Source: JANQFV01 sp964468185
GTDB taxonomy: Bacteria; Planctomycetota; Phycisphaerae; UBA1845; Fen-1342
Assembly: GCA_964468185.1 (NCBI GenBank)
Contig: CAYXTR010000014.1
Location: forward strand, 62,001-126,000
DNA length: 64,000 bases
Direction: 5' to 3'
The position numbers were made by a program, and so were the translations under genes. Below are positions 7,989 to 16,336 of this stretch, piece by piece (positions within the stretch are counted from its first letter, which is position 1; each line of letters starts with the position of its first letter). The notes below the pieces were generated by a model. It was not told where the DNA came from, ran no database searches, and saw only the letters and a list, made by a program, of their open reading frames with translations.

Positions 7989-10900
7989 CTACGCCACACT
8001 GGGCGCTTGTACGCGATCATCGAACCGGACACTGACGCGTTTGCTCACGCCCGGCTCTTCCATCGTCACCCCGTAAAGCACATCCGCACAAGCCATCGTC
8101 TTCTTGCTGTGCGTAATCACCACGAACTGCGTGTGGGACAGGAACTCCTGCAGGACCGTATTGAAACGACCCACGTTCGATTCATCAAGCGCTGCATCGA
8201 CCTCATCGAGAATTGCAAACGGTGAAGGTCGACTCTTGAACACACCCATCAGCAATGCCACCGCAGTCAGTGTCTTCTCTCCGCCGGAGAGTAAGGAGAT
8301 CGAACGCGGCTCTTTTCCCGGGGGACGCGCGATGATCTCGATACCACACTCCAGCGGGTTCTCGGGATCCTCCAGGATAATATCGGCCTTTCCACCCCCA
8401 AAAAGTTTACGAAACATCTCTTGGAAATTTCCGCGAATGTCCTCGAACGCCGACGCGAAACGCGTCCGCGACTCGTTGTCCAGTTCGACAATCAGCGACT
8501 CCAAGCGCTCAATCGCACGCGAGAGATCGTCGCGCTGCTCGATCATGTTCTCATACCGCGGCGTGAGTTCCTCCAACTCCGTGATGGCATCGAGGTTCAC
8601 GTGCCCCAGCCGCGCGATCTTGCCACGCAGCTCCTCAATCTCGGCGCGGACGGCCTCCCAATCCTGCTCCGCATGCTCATATTCAGCGTATTTCTCGGCC
8701 AAATCGATGTCGAGTTCGTCACGCACGCGTGCCACCAGCGCCTCGGTCCGCACCTCAGTTTCACGCCGGACCACCTGCCGCTCGTGCAACCGCTCCTCGA
8801 CATCATCCAGTTGCCGCTGCAACGCGCGCCCCGCCACCCCACACGCCTCCAGCTTCTGCCGCAACCCCTGGCGCTCCTCCCGCAAGGCCACCACCGCCTC
8901 CCGCTGCGCCGCACATTTCGCCTGGCCCGCCGCATGCGCCTCACGAGATTGCTTCAGCTCGCCTTCCGCCAACTCAATCTGCCGCGCCGCGTCCGCCGCC
9001 TCCGCCTGCGCGTCGGATCGCTCCTGGATCAATGCCTCGAGTCGGGTACGCAGATCCTCAAGTGCCTCCTCCCCACCCTCGCGCTTCTCCACCGCCCGAC
9101 CCCGTTCAACGAGCGCTGCGGTGCACTGTTGCGACAGCCGCGCTGCCGCTTCATCCTGAGACCGCGCTTCGGTGGCGAGCTTCTCGATGCGGGCTTCGTG
9201 CTGTTGCCGCGCCGCAACAACACTCTCACTCTCCGCCTGCCGGTCCGCCAATGAACTGGAAATCTCGTCCGCCGCCTGCCGCACCTGCGCCAACTCATCC
9301 CGCAATGTGCCCCGTTCCCGTTCGACCCGCTGACCTTCTTCATGCAAGCGGCCATGCTCATTTCGTGCGTCAGCATGCTCGCGTTGCAGCGTCGCAATCC
9401 GATCCAGCAGACCATCGCGCCTTAACTGAACATCCGAAACACTCTCCTCGACCTGCAAACGCCGCCGCGTCCGCTGCACCAGCCGCCCTTCGACCTCATC
9501 CAGCTCGGCTTGCAACTGACGAATTTCCGCCTTGCGACTGATCAGTCCCGTTTGCGTCGCCGCATGTCCGAACGACATCCGTCCATCAGCGCCAACACAC
9601 TCGCCGTCCAGCGTGACGAAGATACAGCCGCTCACCGCCTCCGCCGCCAAACTCAACGCATGATCGAGCGTCTCCACCACATACGTCCGCCCCAGCAAAC
9701 GCTCCGCCAGATCACGATACTCCGGGGCGCATTCCACCCAATCCGCACCCCGCCCAACGTAACCCGGCGCATGCGCGTACGACACCGGCGAACGCACCGC
9801 TGTGCCAAGCCGATCCAGCGCCAGCGCCCGCAACGGACCAGGCAATTCGCCATACTGCTCCAGCGCACCAGCCAGCCGACCCGCGTCACGTACCACCACG
9901 TGCGACTCAAACGCACTAAGCACCGCCGCCAATGCCCCCACCCGCGGATCATCAATTCGCAGCAGATCTGCGACGAGCCCGACAATTCCCGTCTCGGCAT
10001 GCTCCGGCAATCCACGCCAACCCAGTACTGTTTGCGTGCCCTGATCCACCCCCTCGAGCCGCCGCTCCATGTCGGCCAGCAAGCCAAGCCGCGACGTCAG
10101 ACCACTACGCGCCTCCTTGTCCGCGCCGATCTGCTCGTCGAGTGCCTCGGCCTCCTGATGCAGCGCCGCGAGCTGTTCATCATCCGCATGCAACTCCTGC
10201 TGCAACCCCCCAAGTTGCCGATCCAGGCTGGCAACGCGTTCCTCGGCCGCCGCCACCTGCTCGGCCACATCACGCTGCCGACCCTGTAATTCCTGCTCGC
10301 GCGTCGAAAGCCGCTCAATCTGCGCACTCAACCGCTGATGCTGCTGGGCAAGATTCTCCTGCTCATTCTGCAACAGGGACGCCCGCCGCACCGCCTCAAA
10401 CGCCGCCACCTTCTCCTGCTCGAGCGCCTGCCGCGCTTCCTGCGCCTCGCTTTCTGCCGCGCGCCGCGATGCCGTCAGCGCGTCAATCCGCGCCGCCGCC
10501 GCCGCCTCGGCGCGCTGCAATTCGGCCAGGGCAGCTTCTTCCCGCTGGATCCGCTCCTCCAGTGCAGCAAGCCGACCCGCAATATCTTCCGCCTGCTGCT
10601 CGCGGCGACTGCGCGTCGCAGCCAGCTCCGGCAGTCGCTTCTCACCCTGGGCAATGCGCTCTTCCAGCGTGCTCAGCCGGCTTTGCAGCTCGACCAGCTC
10701 CGCTTCCTTCTCCTGAATCTGATCATCAAGTGCCTGACGGGTATGCTCGTGCTCAGCCAGCTCCGCGTCATGCGCTGCCACTTGTGTCCGATACTGCTGA
10801 AGCTGCCCCTCCAGCGCCGCCACCTCATTCCCGACCCGCTGGCGACCCTGCTCCAACTCGTGGTACTCCGATAACGAATACGACGACCGCAGCTCGCGCA

Positions 10901-11564
10901 ACCGGGCATCATATTGCTGAAAATTGCGGGCCTTCCCCGCCGCCAGCCGCACACTGCGCAGCCGCCGCTCCAACTCCTCAATAATGTCCTGCAACCGCAG
11001 CAGGTTATGCTGCGTCCGCTCCAGCTTCCGCTGCGCCTCGACCCGTCGAACCTTGTACCGGCTGATCCCCGCCGCCTCTTCGAAAATCTCCCGCCGCTCG
11101 ACCGGACTGGCCTGCAACAGCAGATCAACTCGCCCCTGCTCAATCACGCTGTACGCGTCGACACCTACGCCGGTGTCCATCAGCAGCTCGCGGATATCCT
11201 TCAGTCGGCAGGTCTTTCCATTCAGGAGATACTCGCTGTCGCCACTGCGATATAGGACACGACCAACCGTGACCTCCTGGTCATCACTACGCAGGACGCC
11301 ATGCCGATTGTCAAACACCAACCGAACCTCGGCAGCGTTGGCAGGCTTTCTGGACCGCGAGCCGGCGAAGATCACGTCCGCCATCTTCGACCCCCGCAGA
11401 CTCCGAGCCGACTGCTCCCCCAACACCCATCGGACTGCATCAAGCACATTGCTCTTACCGCACCCATTCGGTCCGACAATCGTGGTGATCCCACTGCCAA
11501 ACTCAAACTCCGTCCGGTCAGCAAAACTCTTAAACCCGTTGAGGATGATTCGTTTCAGAAACAC
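7989..11564 (-). CDS. smc: Smc, chromosome segregation ATPase
   Basis: Smc is the core of the bacterial condensin that loops and segregates chromosomes. The 1191-residue protein has the full layout: N-terminal Walker A GPNGCGKSN (31-39), a long coiled coil, a globular hinge near residues 500-680, a second coiled coil, the ABC signature LSGGEK and Walker B LDEVDAALD near the C-terminus. Length agrees with the usual 1150-1200. It is the upstream partner of the histone-like gene. No ScpA or ScpB is found in this window. The start at 11564 gives the standard MFLKRI N-terminus. Confidence 0.97.
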   Translation of the reverse strand: MFLKRIILNGFKSFADRTEFEFGSGITTIVGPNGCGKSNVLDAVRWVLGEQSARSLRGSKMADVIFAGSRSRKPANAAEVRLVFDNRHGVLRSDDQEVTVGRVLYRSGDSEYLLNGKTCRLKDIRELLMDTGVGVDAYSVIEQGRVDLLLQASPVERREIFEEAAGISRYKVRRVEAQRKLERTQHNLLRLQDIIEELERRLRSVRLAAGKARNFQQYDARLRELRSSYSLSEYHELEQGRQRVGNEVAALEGQLQQYRTQVAAHDAELAEHEHTRQALDDQIQEKEAELVELQSRLSTLEERIAQGEKRLPELAATRSRREQQAEDIAGRLAALEERIQREEAALAELQRAEAAAAARIDALTASRRAAESEAQEARQALEQEKVAAFEAVRRASLLQNEQENLAQQHQRLSAQIERLSTREQELQGRQRDVAEQVAAAEERVASLDRQLGGLQQELHADDEQLAALHQEAEALDEQIGADKEARSGLTSRLGLLADMERRLEGVDQGTQTVLGWRGLPEHAETGIVGLVADLLRIDDPRVGALAAVLSAFESHVVVRDAGRLAGALEQYGELPGPLRALALDRLGTAVRSPVSYAHAPGYVGRGADWVECAPEYRDLAERLLGRTYVVETLDHALSLAAEAVSGCIFVTLDGECVGADGRMSFGHAATQTGLISRKAEIRQLQAELDEVEGRLVQRTRRRLQVEESVSDVQLRRDGLLDRIATLQREHADARNEHGRLHEEGQRVERERGTLRDELAQVRQAADEISSSLADRQAESESVVAARQQHEARIEKLATEARSQDEAAARLSQQCTAALVERGRAVEKREGGEEALEDLRTRLEALIQERSDAQAEAADAARQIELAEGELKQSREAHAAGQAKCAAQREAVVALREERQGLRQKLEACGVAGRALQRQLDDVEERLHERQVVRRETEVRTEALVARVRDELDIDLAEKYAEYEHAEQDWEAVRAEIEELRGKIARLGHVNLDAITELEELTPRYENMIEQRDDLSRAIERLESLIVELDNESRTRFASAFEDIRGNFQEMFRKLFGGGKADIILEDPENPLECGIEIIARPPGKEPRSISLLSGGEKTLTAVALLMGVFKSRPSPFAILDEVDAALDESNVGRFNTVLQEFLSHTQFVVITHSKKTMACADVLYGVTMEEPGVSKRVSVRFDDRVQAPSVA

Positions 11565-11783
11565 GATGAATGGTCACTCCCACGACCCAGCCCGACCAAC
11601 CGCGCGCAGACGGACCGGATCCACTATATCTGGTAGTCGGCGAGGCAGTATATAACAACAAGTTCCTTCACGCAAGCGATTTGCGCGCCCGCCAAATCGA
11701 GCACAACCAAACCGCCCGCCAAGCTCCATCCAATCAGGATTTTTCGGTCTCCTTCTCCGCCAGAAAACGCAATAAGTTTTTAC

Positions 11784-11812
11784 TTGTATATGACTTAGCA
11801 TCGCGTTATAAA
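11784..11812 (+). promoter_or_regulatory. Promoter of PEP-CTERM paralogue A
   Basis: TTGTAT (11784-11789) and TATAAA (11807-11812) are spaced by exactly 17 bases in the AT-rich part of the gap between smc and the PEP-CTERM gene, leaving a leader of about 100 bases before the ATG at 11921. The remainder of the gap 11565-11920 shows no gene. Confidence 0.6.
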
Positions 11813-11920
11813 GAGCCCTGAGGAGTGGCGCTTTGCGCCAGATTCTACGAGTTGGAGTTTACAGGAGGAAGGAAGGGAGAGCCCCTTCCATACGTCAACA
11901 CCCCCTTCAGGAGATGGAGT

Positions 11921-12655
11921 ATGAAGCGACTGTTAGTTCTATGCGCGCTGTTGTCCGTCGTCGGTGCTGCGAACGCGGATGTCAACTTTTATGCGACCGC
12001 CGCGTCGGAGTTCGCCGCGTTGTCGGACAACGTGTTCAACACCGATGAGATCGATTTCCTGCCCTTCTACCAGGGCGTCGGCGGCACGCAGAGCCCCGAG
12101 ATCATCACCGACGGCCAGACCACCGAGACGTTCTACGTCTGGGGCCAGTTCGTGGATGAAGCGGCCTACACCCAGATCTACGGCATCAACCTCGATGTCA
12201 ACGTCACCGGCGACCTCGCCGTCGGCCAGAGCGTCATGTATCGCCACAACAAGACCAGTGGCCCGCCCAGCGCGCGCTGGGATCGCTGGGACGGCGATCA
12301 GCCCGTCACGCTGGAAAACGGTATCGTCGCGGCTGTCACTGCCGACGGCATCATGGACTCCTTCATGGACTATGACCTCGGCGACGGCCAGACCTTCCTG
12401 GTCGGTGCGGTTGAAGTTACCGGTACCGAGGGCGATATCCTCCTCGGCCTCGGCGACCTGGGCCTCATCGCCTACGACGGCAACACCGGCGACCCGATCC
12501 GTCCGACGATCAACATCCTGGACGGTACCCCCGTCAGCGGTCCGAACCCGCCCGATGAGGCGTGGTACGGCCAGGTGGCGACCTTCACGCCCATCCCCGA
12601 GCCGGCCAGCCTGCTGCTGATCGGTCTCGGCGCCCTGGCGCTCCGTCGCCGCTAA
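11921..12655 (+). CDS. PEP-CTERM exported protein, paralogue A of a tandem family of four
   Basis: The 244-residue protein has a signal peptide ending near ANA, a central domain with the family blocks FNTDEIDFLP, YRHNKTSGPPSARWDRW and DGIMDSFMDYDLGDG, and the C-terminal sorting tail PEPASLLLIGLGALALRRR. These blocks recur in the three following genes, so the four are paralogues. ATG 11921 is preceded by AGGAG at 7-base spacing; an upstream GTG/TTG extension lacks family likeness. No enzymatic motif is visible. The role is probably structural or adhesive at the cell surface after exosortase processing. Confidence 0.88.
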   Translation: MKRLLVLCALLSVVGAANADVNFYATAASEFAALSDNVFNTDEIDFLPFYQGVGGTQSPEIITDGQTTETFYVWGQFVDEAAYTQIYGINLDVNVTGDLAVGQSVMYRHNKTSGPPSARWDRWDGDQPVTLENGIVAAVTADGIMDSFMDYDLGDGQTFLVGAVEVTGTEGDILLGLGDLGLIAYDGNTGDPIRPTINILDGTPVSGPNPPDEAWYGQVATFTPIPEPASLLLIGLGALALRRR

Positions 12656-12685
12656 GACCGAAAAGTTCTCTCAAGAGAATCACGA

Positions 12686-12717
12686 GAAGGCCGGACGGCA
12701 CCGTCCGGCCTTCTTTT
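12686..12717 (+). terminator. Rho-independent terminator after PEP-CTERM paralogue A
   Basis: GAAGGCCGGACGG (12686-12698) pairs perfectly with CCGTCCGGCCTTC (12701-12713) around a two-base loop and is followed by a short T run. Confidence 0.85.
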
Positions 12718-12833
12718 ATGCCGATAAAGACGTTTTTATAGGACCATCAAAATGTCGCGGCCACCCTATCGCCGATAAAGTCTGCCCGCCACGACGCTTC
12801 TGAAAACCCCACCAGAAAATCCGCCTGCCAGGT

Positions 12834-12863
12834 TTGCCTTCCGAAATTCGCCGGGCCTAGCAT
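12834..12863 (+). promoter_or_regulatory. Candidate promoter of PEP-CTERM paralogue B
   Basis: TTGCCT (12834-12839) and TAGCAT (12858-12863) are spaced by 18 bases. The same pair with the same spacing and similar flanks recurs before paralogue C at 13886-13915, while the surrounding sequence has diverged, which supports a functional element. Confidence 0.5.
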
Positions 12864-12963
12864 GGGATGACGCAAGTTCAGAGGGTGGTTGGCACCCCTA
12901 ACGGGATTGGTCTCAGGAGGCTGGAAGCAAACCTCCACTGGCACTTTTTCGGGAGAAATGGAA

Positions 12964-13698
12964 ATGAAGAAAGCGATTTGTTTTGTTGCAATGCTGGGCC
13001 TGGTCGCGACCGCCAGTGCGGACATCAACTTGTTCGCCACCGCCGGCAGCGAGTATGCCGCCATGACCGGGAACGTCTTCAACACTGACGAGATTGACTT
13101 CCTGCCGGACTTCGCGGGCGTCGGTGGCACGATGAACCCCTCGCTCGACACCACTGGTGGCCTCACCGAAACCATCTACTTCTGGGGCCAGTTTGATGGC
13201 GAAGCCGCCTACACCCAGATCTACGGCATGCACTTCAACCTGGCGCTCGACGGCGGCACCATCGACCAGAGCGTCCTGTACCGTCACAACAAGACCAGTG
13301 GTCCGCCCAGCGCACGCTGGGACCGCTGGGACAATGCCGATCCGCTGACCATGCTAGGCGATCCGGCCGCCGCCGTCACGTCTGACGGCATCATGGACTC
13401 CTTCATGGACTATGACCTCGGCGATGGCCAGACCTTCCTGATCGGTGCCGCCGAAGTCACCGTCCCGGATGGCTACGTTGGCAGCCTCGAGCTCGCCCTC
13501 GACACCCTGGGCCTCATCGCCTACGACGGCAACACCGGCGACCCGAGCCGCCCGACGATCAACATCATGGGCGACGACACCGTCACCCCGGACAACCCCC
13601 CGTCGGCCGCGACCTATAACGGCGTCGTCAACTTCGTGCCTGAGCCCGCCAGCCTGCTGCTGATCGGTCTCGGTGCCCTGGCGCTCCGTCGCCGCTAA
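12964..13698 (+). CDS. PEP-CTERM exported protein, paralogue B (identical to C)
   Basis: The 244-residue protein has a signal peptide ending near ASA, the family blocks FNTDEIDFLPDFAGVGG, YRHNKTSGPPSARWDRW and DGIMDSFMDYDLGDG, and the sorting tail PEPASLLLIGLGALALRRR. ATG 12964 is preferred because GGGAG lies 8 bases upstream; the ATG at 12958 sits only two bases from it. The encoded protein is identical to paralogue C. The two proteins cannot differ in activity, so the second copy adds dosage, or reflects recent duplication or gene conversion. Confidence 0.88.
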   Translation: MKKAICFVAMLGLVATASADINLFATAGSEYAAMTGNVFNTDEIDFLPDFAGVGGTMNPSLDTTGGLTETIYFWGQFDGEAAYTQIYGMHFNLALDGGTIDQSVLYRHNKTSGPPSARWDRWDNADPLTMLGDPAAAVTSDGIMDSFMDYDLGDGQTFLIGAAEVTVPDGYVGSLELALDTLGLIAYDGNTGDPSRPTINIMGDDTVTPDNPPSAATYNGVVNFVPEPASLLLIGLGALALRRR

Positions 13699-13730
13699 AC
13701 CGGCACACGCCAACAACGAATTGAATCCCG

Positions 13731-13764
13731 GAAGGCCGGCCCTCATCACGAGGTCCGGCCTTCT
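13731..13764 (+). terminator. Terminator-like hairpin after PEP-CTERM paralogue B
   Basis: GAAGGCCGG (13731-13739) pairs with CCGGCCTTC (13755-13763) around a 15-base loop; the following T run is short. The same hairpin is present in the second copy. Confidence 0.65.
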
Positions 13765-13885
13765 TCATGTGACCAAGTCGCAGACCATTCACACCCCGCG
13801 CATTCGGACTTTGTCGCCATGGTTCCGATAGCCATCGGTTCCTGCCGGGCACACCATTGGGCGCCAAAAACCTGTCATTCGACGT

Positions 13886-13915
13886 TTGCCTTCCGGAATT
13901 CGCCGGTCCTAGCAT
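13886..13915 (+). promoter_or_regulatory. Candidate promoter of PEP-CTERM paralogue C
   Basis: TTGCCT (13886-13891) and TAGCAT (13910-13915), spacing 18, as before paralogue B. The region between 13778 and 13998 otherwise differs from its counterpart. Confidence 0.5.
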
Positions 13916-14023
13916 TGGGTGAACAAGCCCGATTGGTGACCGTCATTGCGCGGCGGTGTCGGGCGGATCTGAGGAATCCGAAGCTCAAACACCTCGATTG
14001 GCACTTTTTCGGGAGAAATGGAA

Positions 14024-14758
14024 ATGAAGAAAGCGATTTGTTTTGTTGCAATGCTGGGCCTGGTCGCGACCGCCAGTGCGGACATCAACTTGTTCGCCAC
14101 CGCCGGCAGCGAGTATGCCGCCATGACCGGGAACGTCTTCAACACTGACGAGATTGACTTCCTGCCGGACTTCGCGGGCGTCGGTGGCACGATGAACCCC
14201 TCGCTCGACACCACTGGTGGCCTCACCGAAACCATCTACTTCTGGGGCCAGTTTGATGGCGAAGCCGCCTACACCCAGATCTACGGCATGCACTTCAACC
14301 TGGCGCTCGACGGCGGCACCATCGACCAGAGCGTCCTGTACCGTCACAACAAGACCAGTGGTCCGCCCAGCGCACGCTGGGACCGCTGGGACAATGCCGA
14401 TCCGCTGACCATGCTAGGCGATCCGGCCGCCGCCGTCACGTCTGACGGCATCATGGACTCCTTCATGGACTATGACCTCGGCGATGGCCAGACCTTCCTG
14501 ATCGGTGCCGCCGAAGTCACCGTCCCGGATGGCTACGTTGGCAGCCTCGAGCTCGCCCTCGACACCCTGGGCCTCATCGCCTACGACGGCAACACCGGCG
14601 ACCCGAGCCGCCCGACGATCAACATCATGGGCGACGACACCGTCACCCCGGACAACCCCCCGTCGGCCGCGACCTATAACGGCGTCGTCAACTTCGTGCC
14701 TGAGCCCGCCAGCCTGCTGCTGATCGGTCTCGGTGCCCTGGCGCTCCGTCGCCGCTAA
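14024..14758 (+). CDS. PEP-CTERM exported protein, paralogue C (identical to B)
   Basis: The 244 residues are identical to paralogue B, including the signal peptide, the HNKTSGPPSARWDRW block and the PEP sorting tail. The start ATG 14024 again has GGGAG 8 bases upstream. Promoter-proximal DNA is similar only in the -35/-10 block, so the coding parts are more alike than their upstream regions. Confidence 0.88.
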   Translation: MKKAICFVAMLGLVATASADINLFATAGSEYAAMTGNVFNTDEIDFLPDFAGVGGTMNPSLDTTGGLTETIYFWGQFDGEAAYTQIYGMHFNLALDGGTIDQSVLYRHNKTSGPPSARWDRWDNADPLTMLGDPAAAVTSDGIMDSFMDYDLGDGQTFLIGAAEVTVPDGYVGSLELALDTLGLIAYDGNTGDPSRPTINIMGDDTVTPDNPPSAATYNGVVNFVPEPASLLLIGLGALALRRR

Positions 14759-14790
14759 ACCGGCACACGCCAACAACGAATTGAATCCCG

Positions 14791-14823
14791 GAAGGCCGGC
14801 CCTCATCACGAGGTCCGGCCTTC
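14791..14823 (+). terminator. Terminator-like hairpin after PEP-CTERM paralogue C
   Basis: Same nine-base stem as after paralogue B (14791-14799 with 14815-14823) and a short pyrimidine run carrying the single difference between the copies. Confidence 0.65.
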
Positions 14824-14974
14824 CTCATGTGACCAAGACAATCCACCTCCGCCCCGCGAGCATCACCCTAAGCCTTTGTCCTATAAATAACTTAGCTATA
14901 GCTCTTCAGCCTGGTCCTTCATCGCAAGGGCTGCGGGGTCCGAATTCACGTTTTTTCATTTTTATCGCTCTGGG

Positions 14975-15004
14975 TTGACGTTGTCTTAACGATTGAGCTA
15001 TATT
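14975..15004 (+). promoter_or_regulatory. Promoter of PEP-CTERM paralogue D
   Basis: TTGACG (14975-14980) and TATATT (14999-15004), spacing 18, in an AT-rich patch. The predicted leader before the ATG at 15188 is about 175 bases, unusually long for this cluster, and shows no clear fold by eye. The rest of the 429-base gap 14759-15187 holds no gene. Confidence 0.6.
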
Positions 15005-15187
15005 GTCAGTTACAGATGGAGAAGAGGAGAGCGAGCGACCACGCGTGGGGTGAAAAAGAGGGCGAGGAAGCTTTTACTCCAGATTCGATTGTGTTATGAT
15101 GGGAAGCGACCCATCGGATATACGGGTTAGGAGGTTGGAGGAACTTCCGCCGGTCACGTCTGTTGTTCTCTTGAGGAGGAACGAATC

Positions 15188-15943
15188 ATGAAGAAAGTTA
15201 TGTGTCTTGTGGCGATGCTGAGTCTCGTCGCGACGGCGAGCGCCTCGGTCGACATCTTCATCACCAGCGCTGCTGAGTTCGATGCGATGCCGAATGAGAC
15301 GTTCACCACCGACGAAATCAACTTCCTGGACGACTTTGCCGGTGTCGGCGGCACGCCGATCGCCGAGCCCGTCAACCTGGGTGTGTGCGGCGAAGCCCCC
15401 CCGCAGACGTTCTACGTCTGGGGTCAGTTCAATGGTGAAGCGGCCTACACCCAGATCTACGGCATGCACTTCTACGTCGAGACCGACGGCTGCATGCAGC
15501 TCCAGAACAGCGCTCACTATCGCCACAACAAGACCAGTGGCCCGCCCAGCGCCCGCTGGGATCGTTGGGACGGCGACCAGCCTGTCACGTTTGGTCCGGA
15601 CAGCGGCATTCTGGCGGCGGTCACCGCTGACGGCATCATGGACTCCTTCATGGACTATGACCTCGGTGATGGCCAGACCTTCCTGATGGGCGCCATCGAG
15701 CTCGGTTGTCCGGAGCCCGGCGACGGCGGTACCGCCAACCTGGTCTTCGGCAACCTCGGTCTCATCGCCTACGACGGCAACACCGGCGAGTCCATCCGTC
15801 CGGACGTCAGCATCAACGGTGTCATGGCCCCGGCCAACCCGCCTGAGGGTCCGTTCGGCGTCGAGATCGCCTACTGCGAGATTCCTGAGCCCGCCAGCCT
15901 GCTGCTCATCGGTCTGGCCGGTCTCATGCTCCGTCGTCGCTAA
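15188..15943 (+). CDS. PEP-CTERM exported protein, paralogue D
   Basis: The 251-residue protein shares the family plan: signal peptide ending near ASA, block TTDEINFLDDFAGVGG, YRHNKTSGPPSARWDRWDGD, DGIMDSFMDYDLGDGQTF, and the tail PEPASLLLIGLAGLMLRRR. Unlike A-C it carries four Cys in the mature part (VCGE, GCMQ, GCPE and YCEI), suggesting disulfides outside the cell. Start ATG 15188 has GAGGA 8 bases upstream. It is the most diverged of the four and has its own promoter and terminator. Confidence 0.88.
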   Translation: MKKVMCLVAMLSLVATASASVDIFITSAAEFDAMPNETFTTDEINFLDDFAGVGGTPIAEPVNLGVCGEAPPQTFYVWGQFNGEAAYTQIYGMHFYVETDGCMQLQNSAHYRHNKTSGPPSARWDRWDGDQPVTFGPDSGILAAVTADGIMDSFMDYDLGDGQTFLMGAIELGCPEPGDGGTANLVFGNLGLIAYDGNTGESIRPDVSINGVMAPANPPEGPFGVEIAYCEIPEPASLLLIGLAGLMLRRR

Positions 15944-15972
15944 TCCAGCACGACTGAGTGACTGAATCTTCC

Positions 15973-16010
15973 GGAAGCCGAGGCTTACCAGCCTCGGCTT
16001 CCTTCTTTTT
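15973..16010 (+). terminator. Rho-independent terminator after PEP-CTERM paralogue D
   Basis: GGAAGCCGAGGCT (15973-15985) pairs perfectly with AGCCTCGGCTTCC (15990-16002) around a 4-base loop, then TTCTTTTT. Confidence 0.9.
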
Positions 16011-16069
16011 GCGCACGAGGCAACTCTTCACAGCGCACGACGTCACTCACAACTATAAGGGGGGATCAC

Positions 16070-16152
16070 TGGGAGCGGCTGGATTCGAACCAGCGTAGGC
16101 AAACGCCAACGGGTTTACAGCCCGTCCCCTTTAACCACTCGGGCACACTCCC
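16070..16152 (-). tRNA. tRNA-Tyr (anticodon GTA)
   Basis: The minus strand gives a class II tRNA of 83 bases: acceptor GGGAGTG with CGCTCCC, anticodon stem ACGGG/CCCGT with loop CTGTAAA, a long variable arm, and a T-arm with TTCGAAT. Anticodon GTA reads Tyr codons and the long variable arm fits bacterial tRNA-Tyr. Discriminator A; no CCA is encoded. Confidence 0.95.
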
Positions 16153-16336
16153 TACCAGATCGAACACGTAACGCGCCCGATCCGTGAATCACGAAGAATA
16201 CCCCAGCCGCCCCGAAGATTCAAGTAGCCCGACCAACCCGGCCGGAACTCCGGCGCCCCGCATAACTCCCCTCGGCGCTAACGCTTAGGGCGTGACATCT
16301 CCCCCATACTACCGGACGCTGCAAGCCGACCGCCGC

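Larger units (their letters stand above)
12939..13777 (+). repeat. Direct repeat, copy 1 of an 839-bp duplication
   Basis: This stretch, from the ribosome-binding region of paralogue B to just past its terminator, reappears at 13999-14837 at an offset of exactly 1060 bases. Reading the two copies against each other I see one difference (T at 13764, C at 14824). Both edges are sharp: the bases outside differ at once. Confidence 0.93.
13999..14837 (+). repeat. Direct repeat, copy 2 of an 839-bp duplication
   Basis: Second copy of the block at 12939-13777, covering the ribosome-binding site, gene and terminator of paralogue C. Only one base appears to differ. Confidence 0.93.

Noticed and set aside
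12939..14837. Insertion sequence or composite element
   Set aside because: The repeats hold only a PEP-CTERM gene and its terminator, with no transposase and no terminal inverted repeats.
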